Shown: positions 1 to 11,097, counted from the stretch's first letter. The stretch: 64,000 nt of DNA from Streptomyces cupreus (GCF_014257025.1 NZ_JACMSF010000014.1:1-64000), one strand, 5' to 3'. The notes: generated by a model not told the origin, from the sequence alone. A program made the numbers and translations.

Positions 1-31
1 GTGTTCAGGACGGACATGCGTCTACGACTCC

Positions 32-409
32 TCAGCCGGCGGAAAAGGCGGTGTACTCGTCGGCGGAGAGCAGGTCGGCCGGCTCCTCCGAGACGCGTAC
101 CTTGAACAGCCAGCCGCCCTCGAACGGGGCGGAGTTCACCAGCGAGGGGTCGTTGACGACGTCCTCGTTGATCTCGGTGACCTCGCCGGAGACCGGGGCG
201 TAGAGGTCGCTGACCGACTTGGTGGACTCCAGCTCGCCGCAGGACTCACCCGCGGTCACCGTGGAGCCGACCTCGGGGAGCTGGGCGTAGACGACGTCAC
301 CGAGCGCGTTGGCCGCGAACTCCGTGATGCCGACCGTCGAGACGCCGTCCTCGGCGACCGACAGCCACTCGTGCTCCTTGCTGTAGCGCAGCTGCTGGGG
401 GTTGCTCAT
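32..409 (-). CDS. gcvH: Glycine cleavage system H protein
   Basis: This 125-residue protein is the lipoyl carrier of the glycine cleavage complex. It shuttles the aminomethyl group from the P protein to the T protein and is reoxidised by the L protein in the cytosol. The lipoyl site is visible as ELESTKSVSD with Lys64 as the attachment residue, and the length matches the family (about 125-130). It lies 98 bp downstream of gcvT on the same strand, so the two are probably one transcript controlled by the glycine riboswitch ahead of gcvT. The ATG start gives the usual N-terminus ahead of the KEHEWL motif. Neither gcvP nor the lipoamide dehydrogenase gene is in the window. Confidence 0.97.
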   Translation of the reverse strand: MSNPQQLRYSKEHEWLSVAEDGVSTVGITEFAANALGDVVYAQLPEVGSTVTAGESCGELESTKSVSDLYAPVSGEVTEINEDVVNDPSLVNSAPFEGGWLFKVRVSEEPADLLSADEYTAFSAG

Positions 410-507
410 GGCCTGAATTCTCCTGTACGCGGGGGAGTGCTGGTGAATGGGGGACTGCTGGATACATGCGTGAGCAGCGGGAATGTGCGCAGGGTCACGC
501 CCAGTGT

Positions 508-1626
<1,119 letters not shown>

Positions 1627-1667
1627 CGGACGGTCGTCTCCCAAGGGCATGACGGGCGAGGTTGTTC

Positions 1668-1866
1668 CTCCCCATCTGTCATCGGAACCTGAGAGGTTCG
1701 CCATGATCGGCAAAAGATCCTGGCTTGCACCTTGGGTGGGGCCACCGGGAAACGGCGGCCCGCTTTTCAGATGTGCCTCGCCCGCGCGGTAACGGGGCCT
1801 GAGAGATTCAAGGGAGGGACTTGCTCCTTCGGCGCCCCAGCTGAAGGCTGGGAACTCTCCCGCGCG
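1668..1866 (-). promoter_or_regulatory. Tandem glycine riboswitch upstream of gcvT
   Basis: Read on the minus strand, the leader shows two consecutive glycine aptamers. The first (about 1796-1866) has the conserved GCGCCGAAGGAGCAA core and CUCUCAGGCCCC. The second (about 1668-1790) has GGUGCAAGCC, then CCUCUCAGGUUCCGAUGACAG. These are hallmark segments of the gcvT-type glycine riboswitch, which turns on glycine cleavage when glycine is abundant. About 40 bases remain between the second aptamer and the gcvT start, so the expression platform probably acts on translation or on a short terminator; which one cannot be decided by eye. The interval between the riboswitch and the divergent gene at 2048 should hold both promoters, but no convincing -35/-10 pair was seen. 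Confidence 0.95.
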
Positions 1867-2047
1867 GATTCAAACGGCCGGTATGCAGTTGGCGCGGACA
1901 TCATTGCACGCTCGGTCCGATCGCGGCAGGCCGCATCTGTAACCGGGCTGTGGCGGTACGCGTACAGAAACGCGAGGCATTCGGCATTACCTTCTCTTTA
2001 CGCTCAACGGGCAGGTGCCCTACCTGACCCAGGGGAGGACGATCACG

Positions 2048-2707
2048 TTGAACAGGACCACGGCGTATGCGACCACTACGGGCATCGCGGTGCCCCGGCA
2101 GCCGGCTGCCCCCGTTCTGCAGGCGTGCCCGGCCGCGGTCGTGCGCGATCTGCGGGACAGGGACGGTCGCAGCCCGCACGCCCTGCTCTTCGGGCCCAAG
2201 GACCTGGTCGTGATCACCGGCCTGCCCGGCAGCGGCAAGTCCACGCTGATGAAGCGCGCGGTGAAGGGCTTCCGTATCGACTCCCAGGACACCCGCGACC
2301 GCTGGGACGCCCGGATGCCGGGCTTCCTGCCGTACGCGGTCTACCGTCCCCTCGTCCGGCTCGCCCACTACGCCGGGCTGTGGCGCGCGCTGCGCTCGGG
2401 GAAGGGTGTCGTCGTGCACGACTGCGGTACGCAGGCCTGGGTGCGCGGCTGGCTGGCCCGCGAGGCGCGGCGCCGGGGCGGCACCCTGCATCTGCTGCTC
2501 CTCGACGTCACCCCGGACCAGGCGCTGGAGGGCCAGCGCGAGCGCGGTCGCGGTGTCTCGCGGTACGCCTTCCTGCGGCACCGCTCCGCGGCGGGCCGGC
2601 TGCTGCGCGCGGTGGAGAAGGGCGAGCTGCCCCAGGGCTGCGGCTCGGCGGTGCTGATCGACCGGCCCGCGGCGGGCGTCCTGCGGCGGATCGGCTTCAC
2701 GGGCTGA
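2048..2707 (+). CDS. P-loop kinase-like AAA family ATPase
   Basis: A 219-residue cytosolic P-loop protein. A Walker A motif, GLPGSGKST, lies at residues 58-66 and is preceded by a hydrophobic strand (VVIT). The rest resembles small zeta-toxin or nucleotide-kinase-like proteins that phosphorylate an unknown substrate. There is no antitoxin partner nearby, so a toxin role is not supported. The TTG at 2048 is chosen because GGGGAGG (2031-2037) sits about ten bases upstream; a GTG at 2015 in the same frame is an alternative but would overlap that ribosome-binding site. It is divergent from gcvT. Substrate and pathway are unknown. Confidence 0.7.
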   Translation: MNRTTAYATTTGIAVPRQPAAPVLQACPAAVVRDLRDRDGRSPHALLFGPKDLVVITGLPGSGKSTLMKRAVKGFRIDSQDTRDRWDARMPGFLPYAVYRPLVRLAHYAGLWRALRSGKGVVVHDCGTQAWVRGWLAREARRRGGTLHLLLLDVTPDQALEGQRERGRGVSRYAFLRHRSAAGRLLRAVEKGELPQGCGSAVLIDRPAAGVLRRIGFTG

Positions 2708-2775
2708 GGCCGGGTGCCTGCGCAGGCGCTAGCCTTTTCAGCCACATCAGTGGTTCATGGCAGGCGGTCAGACAG

Positions 2776-3543
2776 ATGGACTTCCCGGCGCAGGCACACC
2801 CCCATCCGCATGGCGGATGGCCCGGCAACGAGCTGGAGGAGGTGCTCTCGGCCTCCCTCGGCGTGCCCACAGCGGGCGGCCGGATCATCGAGGTCCTCGG
2901 GCGCAGCTTCCTCTGGGTCCCGCTGCCGTCCGGCGGCGGCCCGAACAGCGGCCCGCTGGACCTGCCCACACTGGAGATCGAGGGCCAGGCCTACGTCCCG
3001 GTCTTCAGCTCCGAGGAACAGTTCCGTCAGGTTGTCGGCTCGCACATGTCGTACACGATCGCCCCGGCGGTGGAGTTCGCCCGCGGCCTGCCCCCACAGG
3101 TGGGCATAGCGGTCAATCCGGACGGCGTGGTGGGAATCCCCCTCCCGCCCCCGGCAGTCGCCGAGTTGTGCCGCGTGGGCCGCACCCCGCTGGACGGCCC
3201 CGCGAGCGGCGGCCGCGTCAAGCTCTACGAACCGGACTGGCAGGACGACCCGGTGGACTTCCTTGCCGCGGCCTCGGCGGAGTTCGCCGGGACGGGCGTC
3301 GTCACAACGGCCCGCCGCTGCCTCGCCGCCATCGAAACGGCGGACCCGGTGATGTTCGTAGGAGTGGAACTCTCCAACTGGGAGGGCGACCTCCGCACCC
3401 GCCCGATGGACGCCCTGGGCCGAGCCCTGGGCAGGGTCCCGGTCCACTGGCCGGTCAACCTGATCCTCCTGGACATGGCAGCGCAGGACCCGGTGGCGGA
3501 GTGGATGCGGCAGAAAGTACGGCCCTTCTATACGCAGGGTTAG
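2776..3543 (+). CDS. SseB-family protein, first paralogue
   Basis: A 255-residue soluble protein related to the enhanced-serine-sensitivity (SseB) family. The C-terminal segment PVAEWMRQKVRPFY is nearly repeated as PVAMWMRASVRPFY in the gene at 3710, so the two are tandem paralogues. The biochemical role of SseB in actinomycetes is not established; the name comes from E. coli. The N-terminus (MDFPAQAHPHPHGGWPGNELEEVL) holds a short His/Pro run before the SseB fold. The ATG at 2776 has only a weak purine-rich site upstream. The reading frame is open far upstream, but that part is not protein-like. It may be co-transcribed with the kinase-like gene 68 bp upstream. Confidence 0.8.
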   Translation: MDFPAQAHPHPHGGWPGNELEEVLSASLGVPTAGGRIIEVLGRSFLWVPLPSGGGPNSGPLDLPTLEIEGQAYVPVFSSEEQFRQVVGSHMSYTIAPAVEFARGLPPQVGIAVNPDGVVGIPLPPPAVAELCRVGRTPLDGPASGGRVKLYEPDWQDDPVDFLAAASAEFAGTGVVTTARRCLAAIETADPVMFVGVELSNWEGDLRTRPMDALGRALGRVPVHWPVNLILLDMAAQDPVAEWMRQKVRPFYTQG

Positions 3544-3555
3544 TGGAGTCACCCA

Positions 3556-3661
3556 AGGGGCGCGGGGCTGTGTCGATCTGCGGCTCGGCCGCGTGGGCGC
3601 GAGAAACCACAACGCATCCGCAGACGCAGCACCGCGGCAAGTCCCACTCCCGTAGGCGGCC
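3556..3661. repeat. Dispersed intergenic repeat, copy A
   Basis: The spacer between the two SseB genes is close kin to 26620-26690. Both contain GGGCGCGGGGCTGT, TCGAT, a hairpin GCGGCTCSGCCGC, then CGTGGGCGC and CCGCAG. The hairpin in this copy has arms GCGGC/GCCGC around 3580-3592. I recognise this as a common dispersed element of Streptomyces intergenic DNA; its function is not known to me, though it could shape mRNA 3' ends. Confidence 0.75.
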
Positions 3662-3709
3662 TTAAGCTAGGGTCACGGCTCGGTCGACGTAAGTGAAGGG
3701 GCGGTACAG

Positions 3710-4498
3710 GTGAGCGCCAGCGGCATCGCGGCCGGGCAGGTCGAGCACATGCTGCGCCAGGTCACGCCCGGGCGCTACGACGCCTACGAGGCGCTCCTGC
3801 GCGCGCTCGCGACCCCGAACTCCGGCCAGATCTGGATGTTGCTGTGGCACGGCCAGGCCGGCTCCCCTGATGCCCAGTACGGGAACATGGAGGTCGACGG
3901 CTACGGCTACGCGCCCTGCGTGACCTCCGCCCAGGAGTTGTCGGCCAGCGGCTGGAACCGCAGTTACGAAGTCGTCGACGGAGTCGACGTGGCCCGCACC
4001 CTGTACCCGGACCACTACGGCCTCTGGCTGAACCCGCACGCCCCGGGCGGCGGCGTCGGCATCCCCTGGCTCGACCTGCGCCGTATCGCCACGGGCCTGG
4101 ACCGCCTGCCCGCGGGCCCGCTGCGGCTGTCGGAACCCGGCATCGAGATCCCGCACTTCTACGCCCTGCTCGCGCAGAACGCCCACCGCACCCCGGCCGT
4201 CCGCGCTTTGCGCCGCGCCTGGGTGCAGCCCGCGCTCGGGGCGCCGTACCTCGCCATCGGTCTCGATGTGTACGACACCAGCCCGCCCGCCGTGGACTCG
4301 GTGCGCGCGATGATGCAGCAGTCCATCGGCGCCGTCCCGGACGGGCTGCCGGTGTCGACGGTGGCGATGTCCGACGAGTACGACCCGGTCGCGATGTGGA
4401 TGCGGGCGAGCGTCCGTCCGTTCTACGACCGTGAGGCACACGCGGCCCAGGCGCCCGCCGCCGGATATGGCTACCCGCCGGTACACGGCGGATACTGA
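3710..4498 (+). CDS. SseB-family protein, second paralogue
   Basis: A 262-residue SseB-family protein, paralogous to the gene at 2776 as judged by the shared C-terminal block (here PVAMWMRASVRPFYDRE). It has an extra Ala/Gly/Tyr/Pro-rich tail of about 20 residues ending in PPVHGGY. It is predicted cytosolic, with no signal peptide or membrane segment. The GTG at 3710 is preceded by the purine-rich GAAGGGGCGG. The two paralogues are separated by a repeat-bearing spacer of 166 bp, so they may be transcribed separately. Function is unknown beyond family membership. Confidence 0.82.
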   Translation: MSASGIAAGQVEHMLRQVTPGRYDAYEALLRALATPNSGQIWMLLWHGQAGSPDAQYGNMEVDGYGYAPCVTSAQELSASGWNRSYEVVDGVDVARTLYPDHYGLWLNPHAPGGGVGIPWLDLRRIATGLDRLPAGPLRLSEPGIEIPHFYALLAQNAHRTPAVRALRRAWVQPALGAPYLAIGLDVYDTSPPAVDSVRAMMQQSIGAVPDGLPVSTVAMSDEYDPVAMWMRASVRPFYDREAHAAQAPAAGYGYPPVHGGY

Positions 4499-4607
4499 CG
4501 TCGTGACAGGCTGCCGACCGTTCACGCACTCGACACATTTCTTCGCGCGTAGATGACGCCGAAGGTCACCGAACGTCCGATATGTCCAAACTCCTTCCCG
4601 TCCGGCG

Positions 4608-4634
4608 TCCGTTATCTGCTGTTCGGATAACGGA
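4608..4634. promoter_or_regulatory. Inverted repeat upstream of oligopeptide transporter operon
   Basis: TCCGTTATC and GATAACGGA form a perfect 9-bp inverted repeat around a 9-base centre in the 322-bp gap before the transporter operon. It is locally AT-rich for this genome, which fits an operator better than a terminator. No gene is visible in 4499-4820. A possible -10 element CATACT lies at about 4661. Confidence 0.5.
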
Positions 4635-4670
4635 ATCCCCAGTGCATCATCACGGTTGCGCATACTTTCG

Positions 4671-4686
4671 CCGCCAGATCTGGCGG
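4671..4686. promoter_or_regulatory. Perfect 16-bp palindrome upstream of oligopeptide transporter operon
   Basis: CCGCCAGATCTGGCGG is a perfect palindrome 134 bp before the GTG of the first transporter gene. Uninterrupted dyads of this size near a promoter are typical dimeric-regulator sites. The regulator is not identifiable from the sequence. Confidence 0.45.
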
Positions 4687-4820
4687 GTGATCGTGACGAC
4701 GCTGAAGACTCCCGAGTCAGACATGGGGTCGGTCGATCCTGTGATCGAGTGCAAGTCGACAAAGCCGTAATCCACGGCAGGCGTAGGCCGGTTACCACCG
4801 GCGAGAGGGGTCGGGTCACT

Positions 4821-5816
4821 GTGACCGCACCGATCGAGACCACCGGGGCAGCCGAGGCACAGCCGGAAGCTGTGCTCAGTGGCGCCGACAAGGGGCAGAT
4901 CGAGGGCCGTTCCCTTGGGCAGATCGCCTGGACCCGGTTCAAGAAGGACAGGGTCGCCGTGGCCGGCGGCATCGTCGTCATCCTGCTGGTGCTGCTCGCC
5001 CTCCTGGCCCGGCCCATCCAGGCACTCTTCGGTCTCGACCCCAACGCCTTCAACCAGGATCTGATCGACCCCAACACCTCACTGCCCACCGGGAGCTGGG
5101 GCGGCATGAGCGCGGACCACCCGCTGGGCGTCGAGCCCAAGTTCGGGCGGGACATCGCCACCCGCATCCTGGAGGGCTCCTGGGTGTCCCTGGTCGTCGC
5201 GTTCGGGGCCACCATCCTGTCCAACACCATCGGCACGGTCCTCGGTGTGATCGCCGGCTACTACGGAGGGCGGGTGGACGCGATCATCAGCCGTCTGATG
5301 GACACCTTCCTCGCCTTCCCGCTGCTGCTGTTCGCCATCGCCATCTCGGCGACGCTGCAGGGCGGTGCGTTCGGCCTGGAAGGTCTGCCGCTGCACATCA
5401 CCGTGCTGATCTTCATCATCGGCTTCTTCAACTGGCCGTATCTGGGCCGCATCGTCCGCGGCCAGACCCTGGCGCTCAGGGAGCGTGAATTCGTCGACGC
5501 CTCCCGGGGCATGGGCGCCAAGGGTCCGTACATCCTGTTCCGGGAGCTCCTCCCCAACCTGGTCGGCCCGATCATCGTCTACTCGACGCTGCTCATCCCG
5601 ACGAACATCCTTTTCGAGGCCAGCCTGAGCTTCCTCGGCGTCGGCATCCAGCCACCGCAGGCGTCGTGGGGCGGCATGCTCAACCAGGCGGTCGACTTCT
5701 ACGAGGTCGATCCGCAGTTCATGATCGTGCCGGGCCTCGCCATCTTCGTCACCGTCCTGGCGTTCAACCTGCTCGGCGACGGACTCCGTGACGCTCTCGA
5801 CCCGCGCAGCCGCTGA
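4821..5816 (+). CDS. Oligopeptide ABC transporter permease, OppC/DppC type
   Basis: A 331-residue inner-membrane permease of a peptide importer. A soluble N-terminus of about 50 residues is followed by a membrane segment (VAVAGGIVVILLVLLALLA) and then a BPD_transp_1 domain. The EAA loop that contacts the ATPases is visible as EFVDASRGMGAKGPYILFRE near residues 225-245. The GTG at 4821 has GAGAGGGG upstream. It is the first gene of a five-gene cluster in the order C, A, B, D, F, unusual in that the C-type permease comes first. Substrate is presumably di- or oligopeptides by family. Confidence 0.93.
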   Translation: MTAPIETTGAAEAQPEAVLSGADKGQIEGRSLGQIAWTRFKKDRVAVAGGIVVILLVLLALLARPIQALFGLDPNAFNQDLIDPNTSLPTGSWGGMSADHPLGVEPKFGRDIATRILEGSWVSLVVAFGATILSNTIGTVLGVIAGYYGGRVDAIISRLMDTFLAFPLLLFAIAISATLQGGAFGLEGLPLHITVLIFIIGFFNWPYLGRIVRGQTLALREREFVDASRGMGAKGPYILFRELLPNLVGPIIVYSTLLIPTNILFEASLSFLGVGIQPPQASWGGMLNQAVDFYEVDPQFMIVPGLAIFVTVLAFNLLGDGLRDALDPRSR

Positions 5817-5874
5817 CATGCGGCCGCGTCGAGAGCCCATCAAGTTTCCAACTATGGAGGGGAAGCAGACCATC

Positions 5875-7629
5875 ATGCGAAGGTCAGCGCTGGCCGCCAT
5901 CGCGGCCATCGGCACTGTCAGCCTGGTGCTTTCGGGTTGCAGCAAGGCCGATGACGACAAGGACAATGGCGACGGCAGCAAGTCGGCCGGTGCCAACGCG
6001 GCGACCAAGGGTGTCGTCAACGCCTCCGACGCGAAGGGGGGCACGGTCACGTACGAGTACTCGGACGTGCCGGACTCCTTCGACCCGGGCAACACGTACT
6101 ACGCGTACATGTACAACCTCAGCCGGCTGTACGCCCGCCCGCTGATGACGTTCAAGCCCGCCGCCGGCGAGGCCGGCAACGAGCTGGTCCCGGACCTCGC
6201 GGCGGCTCCGGGTGAGCCCAGCGACGGCGGCAAGACCTGGACGTACAAGCTGCGTGAGGGCCTCAAGTACGAGGACGGCACGCCGATCACGTCCAAGGAC
6301 GTCAAGTACGCCGTCGAGCGCTCCAACTTCGCGCGTGACGTGCTCTCGCTCGGCCCGAACTACTTCCAGCAGTTCCTTGAGGGCGGCGACAAGTACAAGG
6401 GTCCGTACAAGGACAAGAGCGAGAAGGGCCTCGCGTCCATCGAGACGCCGGACGACACCACGATCGTCTTCAAGCTCAACCGCGCCTTCCAGGAGTTCGA
6501 CTACCTGGTCGCCACCCCGCAGACGGCTCCGGTGCCGAAGGCCAAGGACACCGGCATCGACTACGTCAAGGACGTCGTGTCCTCGGGCTCGTACAAGTTC
6601 GAGAGCTACGAGGAGGGCAAGCAGGTCGTCCTCGTCCGCAACGAGAACTGGGACGCCGCGACCGACCCGCTGCGCAAGCAGTACCCGGACAAGATCGTCG
6701 TCAAGCTGAAGGTCAACGCCGAGACCATCGACCAGGACGTCCAGGCGGGCACCGCCATCGACCTCGGTGGTACGGGTGTCCAGGCCGCGACGCAGGCGAA
6801 GGTCGTCAACTCCTCGGAGCTGAAGGCCAACACCGACAACACCTACGGTGGCCGTCTGGTCTACATGGCGATCAACACCAAGCTCGCGCCGTTCGACAAG
6901 GTCGAGTGCCGCAAGGCCGTGCAGTACGCGGTCGACAAGGTTTCCGTCCAGACCGCGCTCGGCGGCCCGATCCGCGGCGACATCGCCACCACCGTCCTGC
7001 CGCCGGACATCCCGGGCTACGAGAAGACCGACCTCTACGCCACCCCGGACAACAAGGGTGACGTCGCCAAGGCCAAGGAGCAGCTGAAGGCCTGCGGCAA
7101 GACGTCGATCAAGACCAACATCTCGGCGCGCAGCGACCGTCCGCAGGAGATCGACGCGGCCACCGCGATCATCGACTCGCTGAAGAAGGCCGGCATCGAC
7201 GCCACCCTGAAGCAGTACCCGTCGGGCAAGTACTTCACCGACAACGCGGGTGTGCCGAAGTTCAACAAGAAGGAGAACATCGGCCTCCACATGATGCAGT
7301 GGGGTGCCGACTGGCCGTCGGGCTACGGCTTCGAGCAGCAGATCCTGCACGGTGACGCGATCGGCGAGTCCGGCAACACCAACCTGTCGCAGCTCGACAA
7401 CGCGGACGTCAACTCCATGCTGGAGGAGGCGATCGGCACCGAGGACGAGGCCAAGCGCAACTCCCTCTACGCCGAGATCGACAAGAAGACGATGGAGGAG
7501 GCGGCCCTCGTTCCGCTGTCCTACTTCAAGGTCCTGCTGTACCGCCCGGCCGGCTTCACCAACCTGGTCTCGACGGCGGCCTTCAGCGGTCAGTACGACT
7601 ACCTCAACATCGGCACGACCAAGAAGTAG
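5875..7629 (+). CDS. Oligopeptide-binding lipoprotein (SBP family 5)
   Basis: A 584-residue substrate-binding protein anchored outside the membrane by a lipid. The N-terminus is a lipoprotein signal peptide ending in the lipobox LVLSGC, followed by a charged Asp/Lys linker and then the SBP_bac_5 fold (YARPLMTFKPAAG, TWTYKLREGLKYEDGTPITSKDV). The ATG at 5875 is chosen because it starts directly at the signal peptide (MRRSALAAIAAIG) with GGAGGGG about 12 bases upstream. Lys and Asp are frequent, as usual for exported binding proteins. It delivers peptides to the permeases encoded on both sides. Confidence 0.94.
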   Translation: MRRSALAAIAAIGTVSLVLSGCSKADDDKDNGDGSKSAGANAATKGVVNASDAKGGTVTYEYSDVPDSFDPGNTYYAYMYNLSRLYARPLMTFKPAAGEAGNELVPDLAAAPGEPSDGGKTWTYKLREGLKYEDGTPITSKDVKYAVERSNFARDVLSLGPNYFQQFLEGGDKYKGPYKDKSEKGLASIETPDDTTIVFKLNRAFQEFDYLVATPQTAPVPKAKDTGIDYVKDVVSSGSYKFESYEEGKQVVLVRNENWDAATDPLRKQYPDKIVVKLKVNAETIDQDVQAGTAIDLGGTGVQAATQAKVVNSSELKANTDNTYGGRLVYMAINTKLAPFDKVECRKAVQYAVDKVSVQTALGGPIRGDIATTVLPPDIPGYEKTDLYATPDNKGDVAKAKEQLKACGKTSIKTNISARSDRPQEIDAATAIIDSLKKAGIDATLKQYPSGKYFTDNAGVPKFNKKENIGLHMMQWGADWPSGYGFEQQILHGDAIGESGNTNLSQLDNADVNSMLEEAIGTEDEAKRNSLYAEIDKKTMEEAALVPLSYFKVLLYRPAGFTNLVSTAAFSGQYDYLNIGTTKK

Positions 7630-7652
7630 CCCCGGAAGGCAGGTGAAGGCAT

Positions 7653-7686
7653 TGGTGCCCGCGGGCTTCGCGGCCCGCGGGCACCA
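7653..7686 (+). other. Intercistronic hairpin after the binding-protein gene
   Basis: TGGTGCCCGCGGGC and GCCCGCGGGCACCA form a perfect 14-bp stem with a 6-base loop, TTCGCG, in the 69-bp gap between the binding protein and the next permease. There is no T-run. Such hairpins after binding-protein genes commonly stabilise the upstream message or partly terminate, giving more binding protein than permease; that role is inferred here. Confidence 0.75.
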
Positions 7687-7698
7687 GCGCCGATCCCC

Positions 7699-8706
7699 GT
7701 GATCTCGTATATCCTCCGCCGGATGATCGCAGCGGTGATCCTGCTGCTGGTCGTCACCGCGGTCACCTTCGCGATCTTCTTCCTGCTGCCCCGGCTCGCC
7801 GGCCAGACGGCCGACCAGCTGGCTCAGCAGTACATCGGGAAGAGTCCCACGAAGGCCGACATCGCAGCGGTCAAGCAGAACCTCGGTCTCGACCAGCCCG
7901 TGTACGTCCAGTACTGGGACTTCATCAAGGGGATTGTCTCCGGCGCCACCTATGACCTGGGCCCCACCACGGCGCAGTGCAACGCGCCGTGCTTCGGCTA
8001 CTCCTTCAAGACCCACGTCGAGGTGTGGCCGCAGCTCACCGACCGTCTGCCGGTGACGATCTCCCTGGCCGTCGGCGCCGCAGTCATGTGGCTGGTGGGC
8101 GGTGTCACGGCCGGCGTGATCTCCGCGCTCAAGCCGCGGTCGTTCGCCGACCGGACGTTCATGGGCATCGCCCTCGCCGGTGTCTCGCTGCCCATGTTCT
8201 TCACGGGCCAGCTCGCGCTGTTCCTCTTCACCTTCCAGTGGCCGATCTTCGGCCGCACGTACGTCCCGTTCACCGAGAACCCGGCGCAGTGGGCCAACAC
8301 CCTCTTCCCGGCGTGGTGTTCACTCGCCCTGCTCTACTCGGCCATCTACGCACGGCTCACCCGCTCGGGCATGCTGGAGACGATGAACGAGGACTTCATC
8401 CGCACGGCCCGCGCCAAGGGCCTGCGCGAACGGAACGTCGTGGCCAAGCACGGGCTGCGGGCCGCGCTGACCCCGATCATCACCGTCTTCGGCATGGACC
8501 TCGGACTGCTGCTCGGTGGTGCCGTGATCACCGAGACGGTCTTCTCCCTGCACGGCATCGGTGAGTACGCGGTGCAGTCCATCCGGGACAACGACCTGCC
8601 CCCGATCCTCGGCGTCACCCTGCTCGCCGCCTTCTTCGTCGTGATCGCAAACTTCCTGGTGGACCTGTTGTACGCCGCCGCCGACCCGCGGGTGAGGCTC
8701 TCGTGA
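7699..8706 (+). CDS. Oligopeptide ABC transporter permease, OppB/DppB type
   Basis: A 335-residue permease of the OppB/DppB class. It begins with a membrane helix (ISYILRRMIAAVILLLVVTAVTFAIFFLLP), as OppB proteins do, and has a conserved EAA loop (NEDFIRTARAKGLRERNVVAKHGLRAAL, about residues 230-258). It pairs with the C-type permease at 4821. The GTG at 7699 has no clear ribosome-binding site and lies 12 bases after the intercistronic hairpin, so translation may be modest. Its stop overlaps the next start by 4 bp (GTGA), implying translational coupling. Confidence 0.93.
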   Translation: MISYILRRMIAAVILLLVVTAVTFAIFFLLPRLAGQTADQLAQQYIGKSPTKADIAAVKQNLGLDQPVYVQYWDFIKGIVSGATYDLGPTTAQCNAPCFGYSFKTHVEVWPQLTDRLPVTISLAVGAAVMWLVGGVTAGVISALKPRSFADRTFMGIALAGVSLPMFFTGQLALFLFTFQWPIFGRTYVPFTENPAQWANTLFPAWCSLALLYSAIYARLTRSGMLETMNEDFIRTARAKGLRERNVVAKHGLRAALTPIITVFGMDLGLLLGGAVITETVFSLHGIGEYAVQSIRDNDLPPILGVTLLAAFFVVIANFLVDLLYAAADPRVRLS

Positions 8707-9796
8707 CCGAACTCTCCAAGACCGGTGCCGCAGTGGGGGAGCCCGTGAAGGCCTCCTCCGACGCGCCCACCGCGTTCCTCGAAGTCCGCGACCTCAAGGT
8801 GCACTTCCCGACCGACGACGGCCTGGTCAAGTCCGTCGACGGGCTCAGCTTCAAGCTGGAGAAGGGCAAGACCCTCTCCATCGTCGGCGAGTCCGGCTCC
8901 GGCAAGTCGGTCACCTCGCTGGCGATCATGGGCCTGCACCGGCTCGGCGCACGCGGCAAGAACGTCCAGATGTCCGGCGAGATCTGGCTCGACGGCAAGG
9001 AACTGGTCACCGCCGACCCGGACGAGGTGCGCCGGCTGCGCGGCCGCGAGATGGCGATGATCTTCCAGGACCCGCTGTCCGCGATGCACCCGTACTACAC
9101 GATCGGCAACCAGATCGTGGAGGCGTACCGCGTCCACCACGACGTCAGCAAGAAGGTCGCGCGCAAGCGGGCCATCGAGATGCTCGACCGGGTCGGCATC
9201 CCCGAGCCCGCCAAGCGCGTCGACGGCTATCCGCACGAGTTCTCCGGCGGTATGCGCCAGCGCGCGATGATCGCCATGGCGCTGGTGAACAACCCCGAAC
9301 TGCTCATCGCGGACGAGCCGACGACCGCCCTCGACGTCACCGTCCAGGCGCAGATCCTCGACCTCATCCGGGATCTGCAGAAGGAGTTCGGCTCGGCGGT
9401 CGTCCTCATCACCCACGACCTCGGTGTGGTCGCCGAGATCGCCGACGACGTGCTGGTGATGTACGGCGGCCGGTGCGTGGAGCGCGGCCCGGTCGACGAC
9501 ATCTTCGAGCGGCCGCAACACCCGTACACCTGGGGCCTGCTCGGCTCGATGCCCCGCATCGACCGTGAGACCTCCGAGCGGCTCATCCCGGTCAAGGGCC
9601 AGCCGCCGAGCCTCATCAACGTCCCCTCGGGCTGCGCCTTCCACCCCCGCTGCCCGTACGCGGACGTCCCCAAGGGCGATGTCACCCGCACCGTGCGCCC
9701 CGAGCTGACGCAGGTCGGCACCGGACACTTCTCCGCCTGCCACCTCTCGCCCGAGGACCGCACGCGGATCTGGACCGAAGAGATTGCGCCGAAGCT

Positions 9797-9800
<4 letters not shown>
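8703..9800 (+). CDS. Oligopeptide ABC transporter ATP-binding protein, DppD/OppD type
   Basis: A 365-residue ATPase subunit. Walker A is GESGSGKSV near residue 62, the signature is FSGGMRQRAM, Walker B is LLIADEPTTALD, and the H-loop is ITHDLGV. The C-terminal OppD/DppD extension with CAFHPRCPYA is present, where Cys-rich motifs in this family can hold an iron-sulfur cluster. It overlaps its neighbours on both sides by 4 bp, so translation is coupled. It powers peptide import together with the DppF-type subunit. Confidence 0.94.
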
Positions 9801-11026
<1,226 letters not shown>

Positions 11027-11041
11027 TACCCCAAGTCTGAC

Positions 11042-11081
11042 CGAGCCCCCGCCTTGCAATGAAAGGCGGGGGCTCGTCTTT
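11042..11081 (+). terminator. Terminator of the oligopeptide transporter operon
   Basis: CGAGCCCCCGCCTT pairs perfectly with AAGGCGGGGGCTCG (14 bp) across a 7-base loop and is followed by TCTTT. This is one of the few hairpins here with a T-rich tail, so it is likely a real intrinsic terminator. Confidence 0.9.
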
Positions 11082-11097
11082 GGGTGAGAATGGCAGG

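Noticed and set aside
2048..2707. Zeta-toxin of a toxin-antitoxin pair
   Set aside because: Only the P-loop supports it. No small antitoxin gene is adjacent, and the gene sits in a conserved housekeeping context.
1732..2775. N-terminal extension of the first SseB gene through the riboswitch and kinase region
   Set aside because: The translated stretch is Arg/Pro/Gly-rich nonsense overlapping a structured RNA and another gene in a better frame.
4582..4770. 62-codon open frame in the gap before the peptide transporter operon
   Set aside because: No ribosome-binding site, no protein-like composition, and it spans two dyads that look regulatory.
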